DNA of 64,000 nucleotides from Cyanobacteria bacterium M_surface_10_m2_119 (GTDB lineage: Bacteria; Cyanobacteriota; Cyanobacteriia; PCC-6307; Cyanobiaceae), in assembly GCA_016882525.1 (NCBI GenBank), contig VGPU01000001.1, forward strand, positions 1 through 64,000, read 5' to 3'. Numbering within the stretch: the stretch's first letter is position 1; the number at the start of each line of letters is the position of its first letter. The notes under the pieces are model-generated. The model was not told the DNA's origin, made no database searches, and saw only the letters and a program-made list of their open reading frames with translations. The position numbers were made by a program, and so were the translations under genes. This document shows positions 19,036 to 28,506 of this stretch, one piece after another.

Positions 19036-20784
19036 TCAGGCGACCGCCAGGAGGCGCTGCACCTCATCGCGGCCGCTCGAGACCACGAAATCGCCGAAGC
19101 TGCGTCGCATCCCGGTCTGGCGCCAGGCCTGGAGCAGGGGCTCGAGGGTGGCCTCCAGCGCATCGAGCGGCATTTTCTCGAGATACGGCTCCGCCAGGCG
19201 GCTGAGCTGGTTGCTGCCCCCGAGCCAGAGCTGGTACTGATCCACCCCACTGCCCACTAGGCCGATCTCCGCCATGTAGGGGCGGGCACAGCCATTCGGA
19301 CAGCCCGTCATCCGCACCAGGATCGGCTTGGCGATCTCCAGCCTGTCCAACAGGGTCTCCAGCCGGGCGAGCACGGCAGGGAAGATGCGTTCGGCCTCGG
19401 TGACTGCGAGGCCGCAGAGGGGCAGAGCCGGGCAGGCGATGCCGTGGCGGCTGAGCAGGCTGGTCTCCTCCGGCTTCTCCCAGCCCAGGGCCGCCAGCTC
19501 CTGGCGCAGGGTGGTGCGCTGGGCCGTGCCGATGTTGCAGAGGAGCAGGTCCTGGTTGGGGGTGAGCCGCACCTCGAGCTTGTAGGTGTCGACAAGACGG
19601 CGCAGACCTCGCTTCTGCTCGCCGCTGAGGCGTCCGCACAGCAGCGGCAGACCCACAAACCAGAGGCCGGCGCTCTGGCGATGCCAGCCGAGATAGTCCT
19701 CCAGCTTGCGGCGGGGTTCCTCCCGCAGCGCCTTCAGTGGCTGGTGGAAGTAGCGGCCGCAGAGTTCATCGCGGAACCAGGCCACACCCCGATCGTGCAG
19801 CAGGTACTTCATGCGGGCGTGGCGTCGTTGCTGGCGATCGCCGTGGTCGCGCTGCAGGGCCACGATCGCCTGCACGAGATCCAGCACGTGCTCGTGGGCC
19901 ACGTAACCCAGGGGATCCGCCGTGCGGGCGAAGGTTTCCTCCTTGTTGTGGGTGCGGCCCATGCCGCCGCCCACGTAGACATTGCAACCCTGGGGACGCC
20001 CCTGGGGGTCGCAGAACAGCACCAGGCCGATGTCCTGGGTGAGCAGATCGACCGAGTTGTCACCGGGAACGGTGACAGCCACCTTGAACTTGCGGGGCAT
20101 GTAGGTGTCCCCGTACAGGGGCTCCGCAGCTGTGCCACTGAAGACAGCCCCTTCGCTCTGGCGTTCCTTGACCTTGCGGGCCGCAGCGCTCGGCTTGATC
20201 CGGTAGCTCAGGTCCCCATCCACCCAGATGTCGAGGTAGGAGCCCTCGGCCGCCTGCGGTGCGAGCAGGTCGGCCACGTCATCAGCCAGCTGGCGGGCGG
20301 CGGGGTAGCCCCCCTTGGCGTAGGGCGCCGCCGGCGCCATCACGTTGCGGTTGATGTCGCCGCAGGCGGCCAGGGTGGAGCCGAGGTGGCGCACGATCGT
20401 GCCGATCACCTCCTTGAGGTTTTCCTTGCGCACCCCGTGCATCTGGAAGGCCTGGCGCGTTGTGACGCGCAGGGTGCCATTGCCCAGGCGATCCGCTAAC
20501 GCATCAATCGCCAGATACAGGGAGCCGGGGACGCGTCCGCCGGGGTTGCGCAGGCGCAGCATCATCTGCCAGTCCTTCTCGCGTCCCTTCTGGCGGTTGT
20601 CGCGGTTGTCCTGCTGGTAGCTGCCGTGGAACTTCAGGATCTGAACCGCGTTCTCACTGAAGTTGGGCAGCGCATTGCCCAGCTCGGTCATCAACGGTTC
20701 CCGCAGATGGCCGCTCGCTGCCTTCAGCTGCTCGAACTTCGTGGGCCCAGCAGACACCCCGGCAGACACGGCCACATGCACCAT
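19036..20784 (-). CDS. sir: Ferredoxin-sulfite reductase
   Basis: 582 residues. Sulfite is reduced to sulfide with six electrons from ferredoxin using siroheme and a 4Fe-4S cluster. The four cluster/siroheme cysteines are present as CPALPLC (about 19415-19437) and TGCPNGC (about 19290-19312). N-terminal features include KFHGSYQQDNRD. ATG 20784 was chosen since it lies just before the conserved start region; a longer frame runs into the divergent promoter. Divergent from glyS across 119 bases. Confidence 0.95.
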   Translation of the reverse strand: MVHVAVSAGVSAGPTKFEQLKAASGHLREPLMTELGNALPNFSENAVQILKFHGSYQQDNRDNRQKGREKDWQMMLRLRNPGGRVPGSLYLAIDALADRLGNGTLRVTTRQAFQMHGVRKENLKEVIGTIVRHLGSTLAACGDINRNVMAPAAPYAKGGYPAARQLADDVADLLAPQAAEGSYLDIWVDGDLSYRIKPSAAARKVKERQSEGAVFSGTAAEPLYGDTYMPRKFKVAVTVPGDNSVDLLTQDIGLVLFCDPQGRPQGCNVYVGGGMGRTHNKEETFARTADPLGYVAHEHVLDLVQAIVALQRDHGDRQQRRHARMKYLLHDRGVAWFRDELCGRYFHQPLKALREEPRRKLEDYLGWHRQSAGLWFVGLPLLCGRLSGEQKRGLRRLVDTYKLEVRLTPNQDLLLCNIGTAQRTTLRQELAALGWEKPEETSLLSRHGIACPALPLCGLAVTEAERIFPAVLARLETLLDRLEIAKPILVRMTGCPNGCARPYMAEIGLVGSGVDQYQLWLGGSNQLSRLAEPYLEKMPLDALEATLEPLLQAWRQTGMRRSFGDFVVSSGRDEVQRLLAVA

Positions 20785-20798
20785 CCATGGACCCCCCG

Positions 20799-20804
20799 AC
20801 CGTA
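20799..20804 (-). promoter_or_regulatory. Candidate -10 element for sir
   Basis: TACGGT on the minus strand within CTACGGTCGG, 15 bases before the sir ATG, which would give a leader of only a few bases. The same CTACGGTCG sequence precedes glgC. Inference. Confidence 0.3.
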
Positions 20805-20903
20805 GCGAACAGAGAGCGGCAGGGGTTGTCCTGCGGCTGGCACGGGCTGGCCGGTATCCCGTTATCAATTCATAGAGTTGGCGTCCACCCCTGGCCCGCT
20901 GGC

Positions 20904-23069
20904 GTGTCGACGTTTCTGCTCGAGATCGGAACTGAAGAGCTGCCTGCGGATTTTGCGCGGCTAGCCCTGCCCCAGCTCGAAGCGCTGGCGCGCCGCGATC
21001 TCCTCGAGCAGCGCCTGGGCTTTGGCGCCCTTGCTGTCACCAGCACCCCCAGGCGCCTGGTGCTCACCGTGGAGGCGCTGCCGGAGGCCCAGCCCGATCG
21101 CCGGGAGGAGCGTAAGGGCCCCCCGGCCGCCCAGGCCCTGCGCGATGGGGTGCCGACGGATGCCGCCATCGGCTTTGCCCGCCGCTGCGGCGTGGAGCCC
21201 TCCGCCCTGGAGGTGCGTGACACCCCCAAGGGGCCCTTCGTCTTCGCCGAGGTGCTGGAGCGGGGCCAATCCACGGCGGCGGTGCTGGCAGGCCTGGTGC
21301 CCAGTTGGGTGGAGAGCTTGCAGGGCCGCCGATTCATGCGCTGGGGTGCGGGCGAGCGACGCTTCTCCCGCCCCATCCGTTGGCTGGTGGCCCTGCTCGA
21401 CAGTGCGGTGCTGCCGGTCGCCCTCGAGGGCTGCGACCCGCCGATCCAGGCGGATCGCCACAGCCGTGGCCACCGTTTGGGCACGGCCCATGTGCCGATC
21501 ACCTCGGCCTCCAGCTATCGCCAGGACCTGGCTGCTGCCGGGGTGGTGGTGGACCGCCAGGAGCGGAGCCGCCTGATCCAGTCTGCCGTGCAAGATGCCG
21601 CCGCCGAGCACACGGCTACACCCGATCTGCCGGAAGCTCTGTTTGAGGAGCTCGTTGATCTGGTGGAGGCCCCCCTGCCCCTGCAGGGCACCATTGCAGA
21701 CCGTTATCTCGACCTGCCCCCGGAGGTGCTCAGCACGGTGATGCGCTCCCACCAGCGCTACGTGCCGCTGCTGGATCGCGACGCCCCGCATGATCCGCTG
21801 GCCCTCGACGCCCGTGCCGCCCTGCGGCCCCAGTTCCTGTGCATCGGCAATGGCTTGCCGGCGGCCAGCGCCACGGTGCGGCGGGGCAATGAGCGGGTGC
21901 TGAAGGCCCGCCTGGCCGATGCCGAGTTCTTCCTGCAGGCCGACCGCTCCGTGGCCAGCATCGACCGGCGCGATCAGCTCGCCCGGGTCACGTTCGCCGC
22001 CGGCCTCGGCTCCCTCCGCGATCGCGTGGAGCGGCTGGAGTGGTGCACCGACGTGCTGCTTGACCAGTTGGCGCTCCCGGCCACGGATGCCGCCCATGCA
22101 CGTCGGGCGGCCCATCTCTGCAAGCACGATCTCGTGAGCCAGATGGTGGGTGAATTCCCCGAGCTGCAGGGCGTGATGGGCGCCAAGTATCTGCTGGCGG
22201 AAGGGGAGCCGCGGCCGGTGGCCCTGGCCGTGCTGGAGCACTATCTGCCCCGGGGCGCCGGCGATGCCCTGCCGGCCTCCTCGGCTGGCGCTGTGGTGGC
22301 GCTGGCTGAACGGCTGGAGCTTCTGCTCTCGATCTTCGCCAAGGGGGAGCGCCCTTCCGGCTCCTCCGACCCCTATGCCCTGCGCCGTGCCGGCAACGGC
22401 GTGCTCCAGATCCTCTGGGCGCAGCACTGGCAGCTCGATCTGCTCGCCTTCCTGGAGCGGGCATGCATCCACTGGGCGGAGTCCCTCCCCCAGTTCGCCG
22501 TTGAGACCTCCGCCCTCCTTGCCGACCTGTCAGAACTTCTGCGGCAGCGTCTCGTGAGCCTGCTGGAGGAGCAGGGAGTGGCCGCCGATCTCGTGCAGGC
22601 CGTGGCTGGGGAGGGCGTTCCGCTTGCCCGGCTGCTCAGCGACCCCGCTGATGCCCGCGAGCGGGCGGCTCTGCTGGTGCACCTGCGGCAGGAGGGCCGT
22701 CTTGCGGAGGTGCAGGCGGTTGTCACCCGGGCTGCCCGCCTTGCCGAGAAAGGGGAGTTGGCTCTGGATGTGCTGGATCCGTCCGGCCATGTGGACCCCG
22801 CTCTTTTTGAGAAGGCCAGTGAGCGGGCGATGCTGGCTGTGCTCGAGACCCTCAAGCCAATCGCCACGGCCCAGGTATCCGGGCGTTACGCCCGGCTCGC
22901 AGAGGCGCTTGCATCCAGCGCCGACACCTTAGCCGCCTTCTTCGATGGCGCCGAGAGCGTGATGGTGATGGCTGAGGATCCGGACGTACGCCGCAACCGC
23001 CTCAATCTGCTGGCGGTGCTGCGCAATCAGGCTGGGGTTCTGGCCGACTTCAGCCGCCTCAACGGCTGA
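20904..23069 (+). CDS. glyS: Glycyl-tRNA synthetase beta subunit
   Basis: 721 residues. It opens with STFLLEIGTEELPADF, the near-invariant N-terminus of GlyS, which supports GTG 20904; about 39 codons of longer open frame upstream lack similarity. GVEPSALEVRDTPKGPF, FSRPIRWLVAL and the HD-domain-like centre are typical. It pairs with the alpha subunit (glyQ, not in the window) to charge tRNA-Gly. It converges with chlP across 42 bases holding a strong inverted repeat. Confidence 0.96.
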   Translation: MSTFLLEIGTEELPADFARLALPQLEALARRDLLEQRLGFGALAVTSTPRRLVLTVEALPEAQPDRREERKGPPAAQALRDGVPTDAAIGFARRCGVEPSALEVRDTPKGPFVFAEVLERGQSTAAVLAGLVPSWVESLQGRRFMRWGAGERRFSRPIRWLVALLDSAVLPVALEGCDPPIQADRHSRGHRLGTAHVPITSASSYRQDLAAAGVVVDRQERSRLIQSAVQDAAAEHTATPDLPEALFEELVDLVEAPLPLQGTIADRYLDLPPEVLSTVMRSHQRYVPLLDRDAPHDPLALDARAALRPQFLCIGNGLPAASATVRRGNERVLKARLADAEFFLQADRSVASIDRRDQLARVTFAAGLGSLRDRVERLEWCTDVLLDQLALPATDAAHARRAAHLCKHDLVSQMVGEFPELQGVMGAKYLLAEGEPRPVALAVLEHYLPRGAGDALPASSAGAVVALAERLELLLSIFAKGERPSGSSDPYALRRAGNGVLQILWAQHWQLDLLAFLERACIHWAESLPQFAVETSALLADLSELLRQRLVSLLEEQGVAADLVQAVAGEGVPLARLLSDPADARERAALLVHLRQEGRLAEVQAVVTRAARLAEKGELALDVLDPSGHVDPALFEKASERAMLAVLETLKPIATAQVSGRYARLAEALASSADTLAAFFDGAESVMVMAEDPDVRRNRLNLLAVLRNQAGVLADFSRLNG

Positions 23070-23075
23070 CGTCGG

Positions 23076-23105
23076 CCAGGCCTTCGGAGAAGGGCTGAGG
23101 CCTGG
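23076..23105. terminator. Inverted repeat between convergent glyS and chlP, possible bidirectional terminator
   Basis: CCAGGCCT (23076-23083) pairs perfectly with AGGCCTGG (23098-23105) across a 14-base loop, exactly in the gap between the two convergent genes. There is no T-run on either strand, so termination efficiency is uncertain. Confidence 0.45.
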
Positions 23106-23111
23106 GGCGGC

Positions 23112-24521
23112 TCAGGCCACCCCGGCGGGTTCGCGGCTCTCGCTCTCAGCCGTCTTGGAGCCAACTGCCACGGCAGTTTCCGATGACTCCGCAGCTGCCT
23201 TCTTCTCGCGGGAGGCGTTGATGCCGCCCTTGATGGTGCTCACGGCGAGCATGGCGTTCACCTCGTCGTCACTGCGCACGGTGCTGGGCACGGGCTTGTA
23301 GCTCTGGGGGGCCAGGGCATTGCCGCGCAGCACCGCCCCGAGAGTGAGGAAGGTGAGCTTGAGCTGCTGCCAGGGGTTCATCGCCACCACCCGCTTGTAG
23401 AGGTAGCTGTCGAAGGTGAGGCGCTGCACATCCTTGTCATCGCACATCTCCACGAACGCCTCACGAGCCGCGTCGTTGCGGTAGAAGATGTTCTGGAGGA
23501 TCTCCAGCACCTTGTAGGTGGCGCCGTACTGGCGATCCCACTTCTTCAGGTATTTCTTGAGGTCGGCCTCGCTGGGGATCGTCGTGCCGCCCTTGCTGGC
23601 CGTCACGATTTCCTCGGCACACATCCGACCGCTCTTGGCGGCGAAGTAGATGCCTTCGCCGGAACTCTTGGTCACGTAGCCGGCGGCATCACCCACCAGG
23701 GCCATGCGTCCCACCACCCGGCGCGGGCGGGGATGTTCGGGAATCGGGTGGGCTTCCACCTTGATCACCTCACCGTTCACCAGGCGCTTGCGGGCCCGCT
23801 CACGAATGCCCACCTGCAGGCTCTTGATCAGGGACTGGTTCTCCTGCATCGTGCCCGTGCCCACGGCCACGTGGTCGTACTTGGGAAACACCCAGGCGTA
23901 GAAATCGGGGGACACATCGGTGCCCACATACATCTCGGCCAGATCCTCGTAATACTTCATCTCTTCCGGCGGCAGCTTGATGCGCTCCTGGAAGGCGATG
24001 GCCACGTTGTAGTCGCCGGCATCCATGGCCTTGGCCACGCGGCTGTTGGCGCCGTCGGCACCGATGATCAGATCCACCTCCAGGGTCTTGGTGACGCCGG
24101 TGGCCTCACCCTCGCTGTAGTCGGAGTAGGTGAGGGTGTAAGGGCCCTGGCGGTTGCTCCCGGTGTTGATCTTGGTGACCAGCCCATTCACCAGATGGGC
24201 GCCCAGGTCGGCGGCCCGGTTGCGCAGGAAGGCGTCCATCACCTCCCGGCGACACATGCCGATGTATTCCTCTTCGTTATCCAGATGGATATCCACCTCC
24301 CGGTTGGAGGGGGAGATCATCCGCATGTTCCGTACCTTGCGGTCAATGATCGATTCGGGCAGATCAAACTCCGCAACCATGCAGAGGGGGATGGCTCCTC
24401 CGCAGGGCTTCGCGTTGTCGAGTTTGCGCTCGAAGATCCAGGTCTCAATGCCGGCCTTGGCCAGCACCTCAGCGGCGCACGAACCGCTGGGGCCTCCCCC
24501 CACCACTGCCACACGCAACAT
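23112..24521 (-). CDS. chlP: Geranylgeranyl diphosphate/chlorophyll reductase
   Basis: 469 residues. The N-terminal dinucleotide-binding motif VVGGGPSGS at 6-14 is followed by WIFERK and PCGGAIP; DGANSRVAKAM and GDAAGYVTKSSGEGI are the other FAD-binding signatures. ChlP reduces the geranylgeranyl side chain to phytyl for chlorophyll a, tocopherol and phylloquinone. The Ala/Glu/Ser-rich C-terminal 45 residues are outside the usual core and probably disordered. The gap upstream is shared with the divergent carboxypeptidase gene. Confidence 0.96.
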   Translation of the reverse strand: MLRVAVVGGGPSGSCAAEVLAKAGIETWIFERKLDNAKPCGGAIPLCMVAEFDLPESIIDRKVRNMRMISPSNREVDIHLDNEEEYIGMCRREVMDAFLRNRAADLGAHLVNGLVTKINTGSNRQGPYTLTYSDYSEGEATGVTKTLEVDLIIGADGANSRVAKAMDAGDYNVAIAFQERIKLPPEEMKYYEDLAEMYVGTDVSPDFYAWVFPKYDHVAVGTGTMQENQSLIKSLQVGIRERARKRLVNGEVIKVEAHPIPEHPRPRRVVGRMALVGDAAGYVTKSSGEGIYFAAKSGRMCAEEIVTASKGGTTIPSEADLKKYLKKWDRQYGATYKVLEILQNIFYRNDAAREAFVEMCDDKDVQRLTFDSYLYKRVVAMNPWQQLKLTFLTLGAVLRGNALAPQSYKPVPSTVRSDDEVNAMLAVSTIKGGINASREKKAAAESSETAVAVGSKTAESESREPAGVA

Positions 24522-24607
24522 CGAGGAAACGCTCCGCCCGGATTGAGAAGTGGCTGGAAGCTAACACCGTTGCAGTGCCGTCTGGGGGCGCTTCTGCTGG
24601 CCCCACC

Positions 24608-24613
24608 TAGGAT
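24608..24613 (+). promoter_or_regulatory. Candidate -10 element for the VanY-like gene (CCTAGG core)
   Basis: TAGGAT inside CCTAGGAT, in the 239-base divergent gap between chlP and the carboxypeptidase gene. The palindrome CCTAGG also gives a TAGGTG on the minus strand toward chlP, so it may serve both directions. The plus-strand leader would be about 140 bases; the rest of the gap shows no further gene or clear structure. Confidence 0.3.
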
Positions 24614-24760
24614 CGTCACGGGCTCCTTTTCTGGATCATCGGCTTCCGTTCCTCCCCCTCTCCGGATCCCTCCGGGGCACTCGGTTCCGGCCCCAGGCGG
24701 CTGCGCGTCGTCGGCGGTGGCGCCGGCCGGGGAGGATCCGCCTCGGAGCGGCGAGCAGCC

Positions 24761-25465
24761 GTGGACGACATTCCCCTGGCCCGACGCTCCACGGTGCTTC
24801 CCCGGCGGGCGCCAGGACCGTTGGGCATCCTCGGCCTCGCCCTGCCGATCGGTGCCCTGGTGGTGCTGGCCCTCGCCCTGGCCTTTCCCGGTCCTCTGCG
24901 GCGTTGGCTCGTCCCTGGCCCCGTGGCTGGGCTGGACGCCCGCCTGAGCATTGATGGTCGTCTGCTGGGGCACTTCCCCTACCCCGAGGTGGCCGAGACC
25001 CAGTTGCTCGAGGTCGCTCCGGGCCAACAGCTCCAGCGTGATGCCGCCCAGGCGCTTCTGGCCATGCAGCGGGCCGCTGCCGCCGATGGCGTCAATCTGG
25101 TGGTGCTGAGCGCTTTCAGACCGATCGCCCTGCAGAAGCAGCTGTTCTTCGATGTGAAGTCGGAACGCAACCAAAGTGCCCTGGAGCGTGCCCAGGTGAG
25201 TGCTCCGCCCGGCTTCTCAGAACACAGCACCGGCTATGCGGTCGATTTTGGTGACGGCAGCCGACCCCAGGCCCACCTCAGTGAAGCCTTCGCCCAGACC
25301 CCGGCCTTTCGCTGGCTCCAGGATCACGCTGCCCGCCATCACTTCATCCTCTCCTTCCCCCGTGACAACGCCCAGGGTGTGAGCTACGAGCCATGGCACT
25401 GGCGCTTTGAGGGCACGGCCGAGGCCCTCAAACTGTTCGAGCCGGCCCAGCGCCTGGCCCGTTGA
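24761..25465 (+). CDS. D-alanyl-D-alanine carboxypeptidase (VanY-like, M15B)
   Basis: 234 residues, one N-terminal membrane anchor (GILGLALPIGALVVLALALAF region, about 21-42). The M15B zinc site is present: SEHSTGYAVDFGD (SxHxxGxAxD) and PWHWRF near the C-terminus, with SAFRP upstream as in VanY. It should trim the terminal D-Ala from peptidoglycan stems in the periplasm. GTG 24761 is the only plausible start in the open frame. The stop overlaps the next ATG by one base (TGATG). Confidence 0.87.
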   Translation: MDDIPLARRSTVLPRRAPGPLGILGLALPIGALVVLALALAFPGPLRRWLVPGPVAGLDARLSIDGRLLGHFPYPEVAETQLLEVAPGQQLQRDAAQALLAMQRAAAADGVNLVVLSAFRPIALQKQLFFDVKSERNQSALERAQVSAPPGFSEHSTGYAVDFGDGSRPQAHLSEAFAQTPAFRWLQDHAARHHFILSFPRDNAQGVSYEPWHWRFEGTAEALKLFEPAQRLAR

Positions 25466-28056
25466 TGGCCACCCCCATTCCCGAGCTGCTGGCCCCCGCC
25501 GGCCACTGGGAGGCCCTCAGGGCCGCCGTGGCCAATGGTGCAGACGCCGTGTATTTCGGCGTGGATGTCTTCAACGCCCGCATGCGGGCCGCCAATTTCA
25601 GCCGCCAGGAGCTGCCGGAGCTGATGGCCTGGCTGCACGAGCGGGGGGTGAAGGGGTATCTCACCCTGAACGTGCTGGTGTTCAGCGAGGAACTGCCCGA
25701 GGCCGCCGCCCTGATCCTCGAGGCCGCTGCCGTCGGCGTGGATGCGCTGATCGTGCAGGACGTGGGCCTGGCCCGCCTCAGCCGACTGCTGGCCCCAGAC
25801 CTGGCGGTGCATGCCTCTACCCAGATGTCGATCACCAGCGCCGCGGGGGTGGCCCAGGCGGTTGCCCTCGGCTGCCGCCAGGTGGTGCTGGCGCGCGAGC
25901 TGACCCTGCGGGATCTGCAGCGCCTGCAGACCCAGCTCTCGGCCCGCGGGCTGACTGTGCCCCTGGAGGTCTTCGTGCATGGGGCGCTCTGCGTGGCCTA
26001 TTCGGGCCAGTGCCTCACCAGCGAGGCTCTGGGCCAGCGCAGCGCCAACCGGGGGGAGTGCGCCCAGGCCTGCCGGCTTCCCTATCAATTGATCGTCGAT
26101 GGCGAGTCGTGCGACCTGGGGGAGCAGCGGTATCTCCTTTCTCCCCAGGACCTGGCCGCCTGGGAGCTGCTGCCACAGCTCACCGAACTCGGCATCGCCA
26201 GCCTGAAGATCGAAGGGCGGCTGAAGGATGCCCACTACGTGGCCGCCGTTACCGACGCCTATCGCCAGGGCCTGGATCGCCTGGCCGCGGATGACGAGCC
26301 AGGCCCCCTCAGCGCCGCCCAACGCCGCAGCCTGGAGCTCAGCTTCTCCCGCGGACTCTCCACCGGCTGGCTGGAGGGCATCGACCACCGGCAGTTGGTG
26401 CACGGGCGCTGGAGCAAAAAGCGCGGCCCGGAACTCGGCACCCTGGAAGCGGTGGAGCGGGGCGGCTGGTGGGTGCTGCGCTGCCAAGAGCCGCTGAAGC
26501 CTGGCGATGGGCTGGTGTTCGAGGCGCCACCGGCCCCCGACCCCCTGGAGCCCCCCTTCGAGGTGGGCGGCCGGGTGATGGCGGTGGAACGCCGTGCCCC
26601 CGGGGTGGTGGCGCTGCGCCTCGGTCCGGGCCGTTTAGCCCGGACCGCCCTGCCCGCCGGCAGCCGCTGCTGGCTCACCAGCGACCCTGCTCTGGAAAAA
26701 CAATGGCAGCAGCTGGCCCAGCGGCCCGCCCCCCAGCGCCGCCGCCGGCTCAGCCTGGCGGTGAGCGGCCGGGCCGGTGAGCCCCTGCAGGTTTCGGTGG
26801 TGGCGGCCGAGGGGATACCGGAAGGCCAGCTGTCGGCACTCCAGGTGTCCAGCCTCCCCCTGCTGCAGCCAGCCCAGTCTGAGGCCCTCAGTGACGATCG
26901 CCTGCGCGCCCAGCTGGGGCGCCTGGGGGGCACCCCCTGGGAGCTGGAGGGGCTCCAGCTCGCCCTTGAGGGCGATCTCTTCCTGCCCGTGGCTGAACTC
27001 AACCGTCTGCGGCGGGCGCTGGTGGATCAGCTGGCTGCGCAGGCGGCGGCTCTCCCGCCAACGGCTGATCCGGCCGGTGATCTGGCTGATGGACCCTCCG
27101 CCCCAATGAGCCCGGCTTCAGCTTTGGCGACGATCCTGCACCAGCTCGCCCCCGCGGGGGAGGGCGGCGCTGCTCCGGCCTCCCCCCAGCTGGTGGTGCT
27201 GGTGCGCAGCCTGGAGCAGCTGCAGGCCCTGCGTGGGCTACCGCTCCACAGCGTGATCGCCGATCTCGAGCATCCCCGCGACCTGCGGGAGGCCGTGGCC
27301 ATGGGCCGGGGCTGCTGGCGGGGCGGAATCTGGCTGGCGGGCGCCCGGATCACCCGCCCCGATGAGGCCTGGAGCCTCGATCCCCTCCTGCGGGCCGCGC
27401 CGGACGGCTATCTGGTGCGGAACGCCGACCAGCTCGAGCGCTGCAGCGGCCTGGCCCCCTGCGCCGGTGACTTCAGCCTCAATGTGGCCAACCCCCTCAG
27501 CCTGGCTTGGTTCCTCGAGCACTGGGGCCTGGAGCGGGTGTGTGCCAGCTACGACCTCGACCTCGCCCAGCTCGAGCCCCTGCTCCAGGCGGCACCGGCC
27601 GGTCGCCTGGAGGTGACCGTGCACCAGCACATGCCCCTGTTCCACATGGAGCACTGCCTGTTCTGTGCCTTTCTTTCCGAGGGGCACGACCACACCGATT
27701 GCGGCCGCCCCTGTGAGCAGCACACCGTGGTGCTGCGCGACCGCTCCGGCGCCGAGCACCCGCTGCGGGCCGATCTCGGCTGTCGCAACACCCTGTTCAA
27801 TGGGCGTGCCCAGAGCGCGGCGGAGGCGATCCCCCACCTGCTCAGCAGTGGCGCCAGCATCCTGCGGGCCGAATTGCTCGACGAGAGCGCGGCCCAGGCC
27901 CGTCATCGGGTGGAGCTCTACCTGGAGGTGCTTGCCGGCCACCTCGATGGCCGCCAGCTGTGGCAGCGGGAGCGGCTCGACAGCCGGCTCGGGGTAACCC
28001 GCGGCACCCTCAAGCCCCGCGCTGGGGGGGGCAGGTCCCATCCTGGAATCGGGTGA
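25465..28056 (+). CDS. U32 family peptidase/RNA-modification protein (with DUF3656-like C-terminus)
   Basis: 863 residues. The N-terminal half matches the U32 family: LLAPAGHWEAL, ADAVYFG, and the signature EVFVHGALCVAYSGQCLTS followed by NRGECAQACR, with cysteines that ligate an iron-sulfur cluster in studied relatives. SLKIEGRLKDAHYVA is another hallmark. The C-terminal part has a second Cys cluster, CLFCAF and DCGRPC. E. coli relatives RlhA and TrhP hydroxylate rRNA or tRNA, so an RNA-modifying role is more likely than proteolysis. ATG 25465 overlaps the upstream stop. Confidence 0.88.
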   Translation: MATPIPELLAPAGHWEALRAAVANGADAVYFGVDVFNARMRAANFSRQELPELMAWLHERGVKGYLTLNVLVFSEELPEAAALILEAAAVGVDALIVQDVGLARLSRLLAPDLAVHASTQMSITSAAGVAQAVALGCRQVVLARELTLRDLQRLQTQLSARGLTVPLEVFVHGALCVAYSGQCLTSEALGQRSANRGECAQACRLPYQLIVDGESCDLGEQRYLLSPQDLAAWELLPQLTELGIASLKIEGRLKDAHYVAAVTDAYRQGLDRLAADDEPGPLSAAQRRSLELSFSRGLSTGWLEGIDHRQLVHGRWSKKRGPELGTLEAVERGGWWVLRCQEPLKPGDGLVFEAPPAPDPLEPPFEVGGRVMAVERRAPGVVALRLGPGRLARTALPAGSRCWLTSDPALEKQWQQLAQRPAPQRRRRLSLAVSGRAGEPLQVSVVAAEGIPEGQLSALQVSSLPLLQPAQSEALSDDRLRAQLGRLGGTPWELEGLQLALEGDLFLPVAELNRLRRALVDQLAAQAAALPPTADPAGDLADGPSAPMSPASALATILHQLAPAGEGGAAPASPQLVVLVRSLEQLQALRGLPLHSVIADLEHPRDLREAVAMGRGCWRGGIWLAGARITRPDEAWSLDPLLRAAPDGYLVRNADQLERCSGLAPCAGDFSLNVANPLSLAWFLEHWGLERVCASYDLDLAQLEPLLQAAPAGRLEVTVHQHMPLFHMEHCLFCAFLSEGHDHTDCGRPCEQHTVVLRDRSGAEHPLRADLGCRNTLFNGRAQSAAEAIPHLLSSGASILRAELLDESAAQARHRVELYLEVLAGHLDGRQLWQRERLDSRLGVTRGTLKPRAGGGRSHPGIG

Positions 28057-28506
28057 GATAGACTCGACTTTCACGCTTGAGTTGCCGGTCAGATTCCCCG
28101 GGTTCCAGGCCTCCGGTTTCCCGGCACCTTCTGCCCATCAGCAGAGGTTGCCGTCGACCGCACCGCTGGTCTGAGCCCTCTCCCGATCCCATTGCTGGTG
28201 TCGGGACACTTTTCTGCTCCCTGGTTTCTGGACCCCCATGTCCGGAAGCCATGGCGACGTCTCCGATGAGGCAGTCCTGCCCCAGGGTCTGGATCCTCTC
28301 CATCGGTTCACTGGCCAGGCAGGACGGGACCTGTGCATCGGCGGGATTCATCCTGTTCATTCCCCGCATCAATCCTGAATCGCAATCACTGGGACTGCCT
28401 TCTCCGGCACGCCCCTCACTGGTTCTCGATTCCATTCATGATCATCACTTGATCAGAAGCGCGGCCTTCAACTCACTGCCTGCCTGTTTCCTCGGATTTT
28501 CTGTAC
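28057..28506 (+). other. 450-base gap upstream of typA, probable long leader
   Basis: No gene is supported here. The base composition is visibly less GC-rich than its neighbours and reading frames lack codon structure. A TAGACT hexamer near the U32 stop could be the promoter, which would make the typA leader about 435 bases. Small inverted repeats are visible, for example TGATCA copies around 28438-28456 (ATGATCATCACTTGATCAG). A short RNA gene cannot be excluded; I recognise none. Confidence 0.5.
28059..28064 (+). promoter_or_regulatory. Candidate distal -10 element for typA
   Basis: TAGACT in GAGATAGACTCGAC right after the U32 gene stop. It resembles the other -10-like hexamers in this window; a start point near 28071 is inferred. 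Confidence 0.3.

Noticed and set aside
28225-28260. GTCCGGAAGCCA resembling the SRP RNA loop
   Set aside because: The required GGAAGGAAGCAGCC-type core and the flanking stem are missing.
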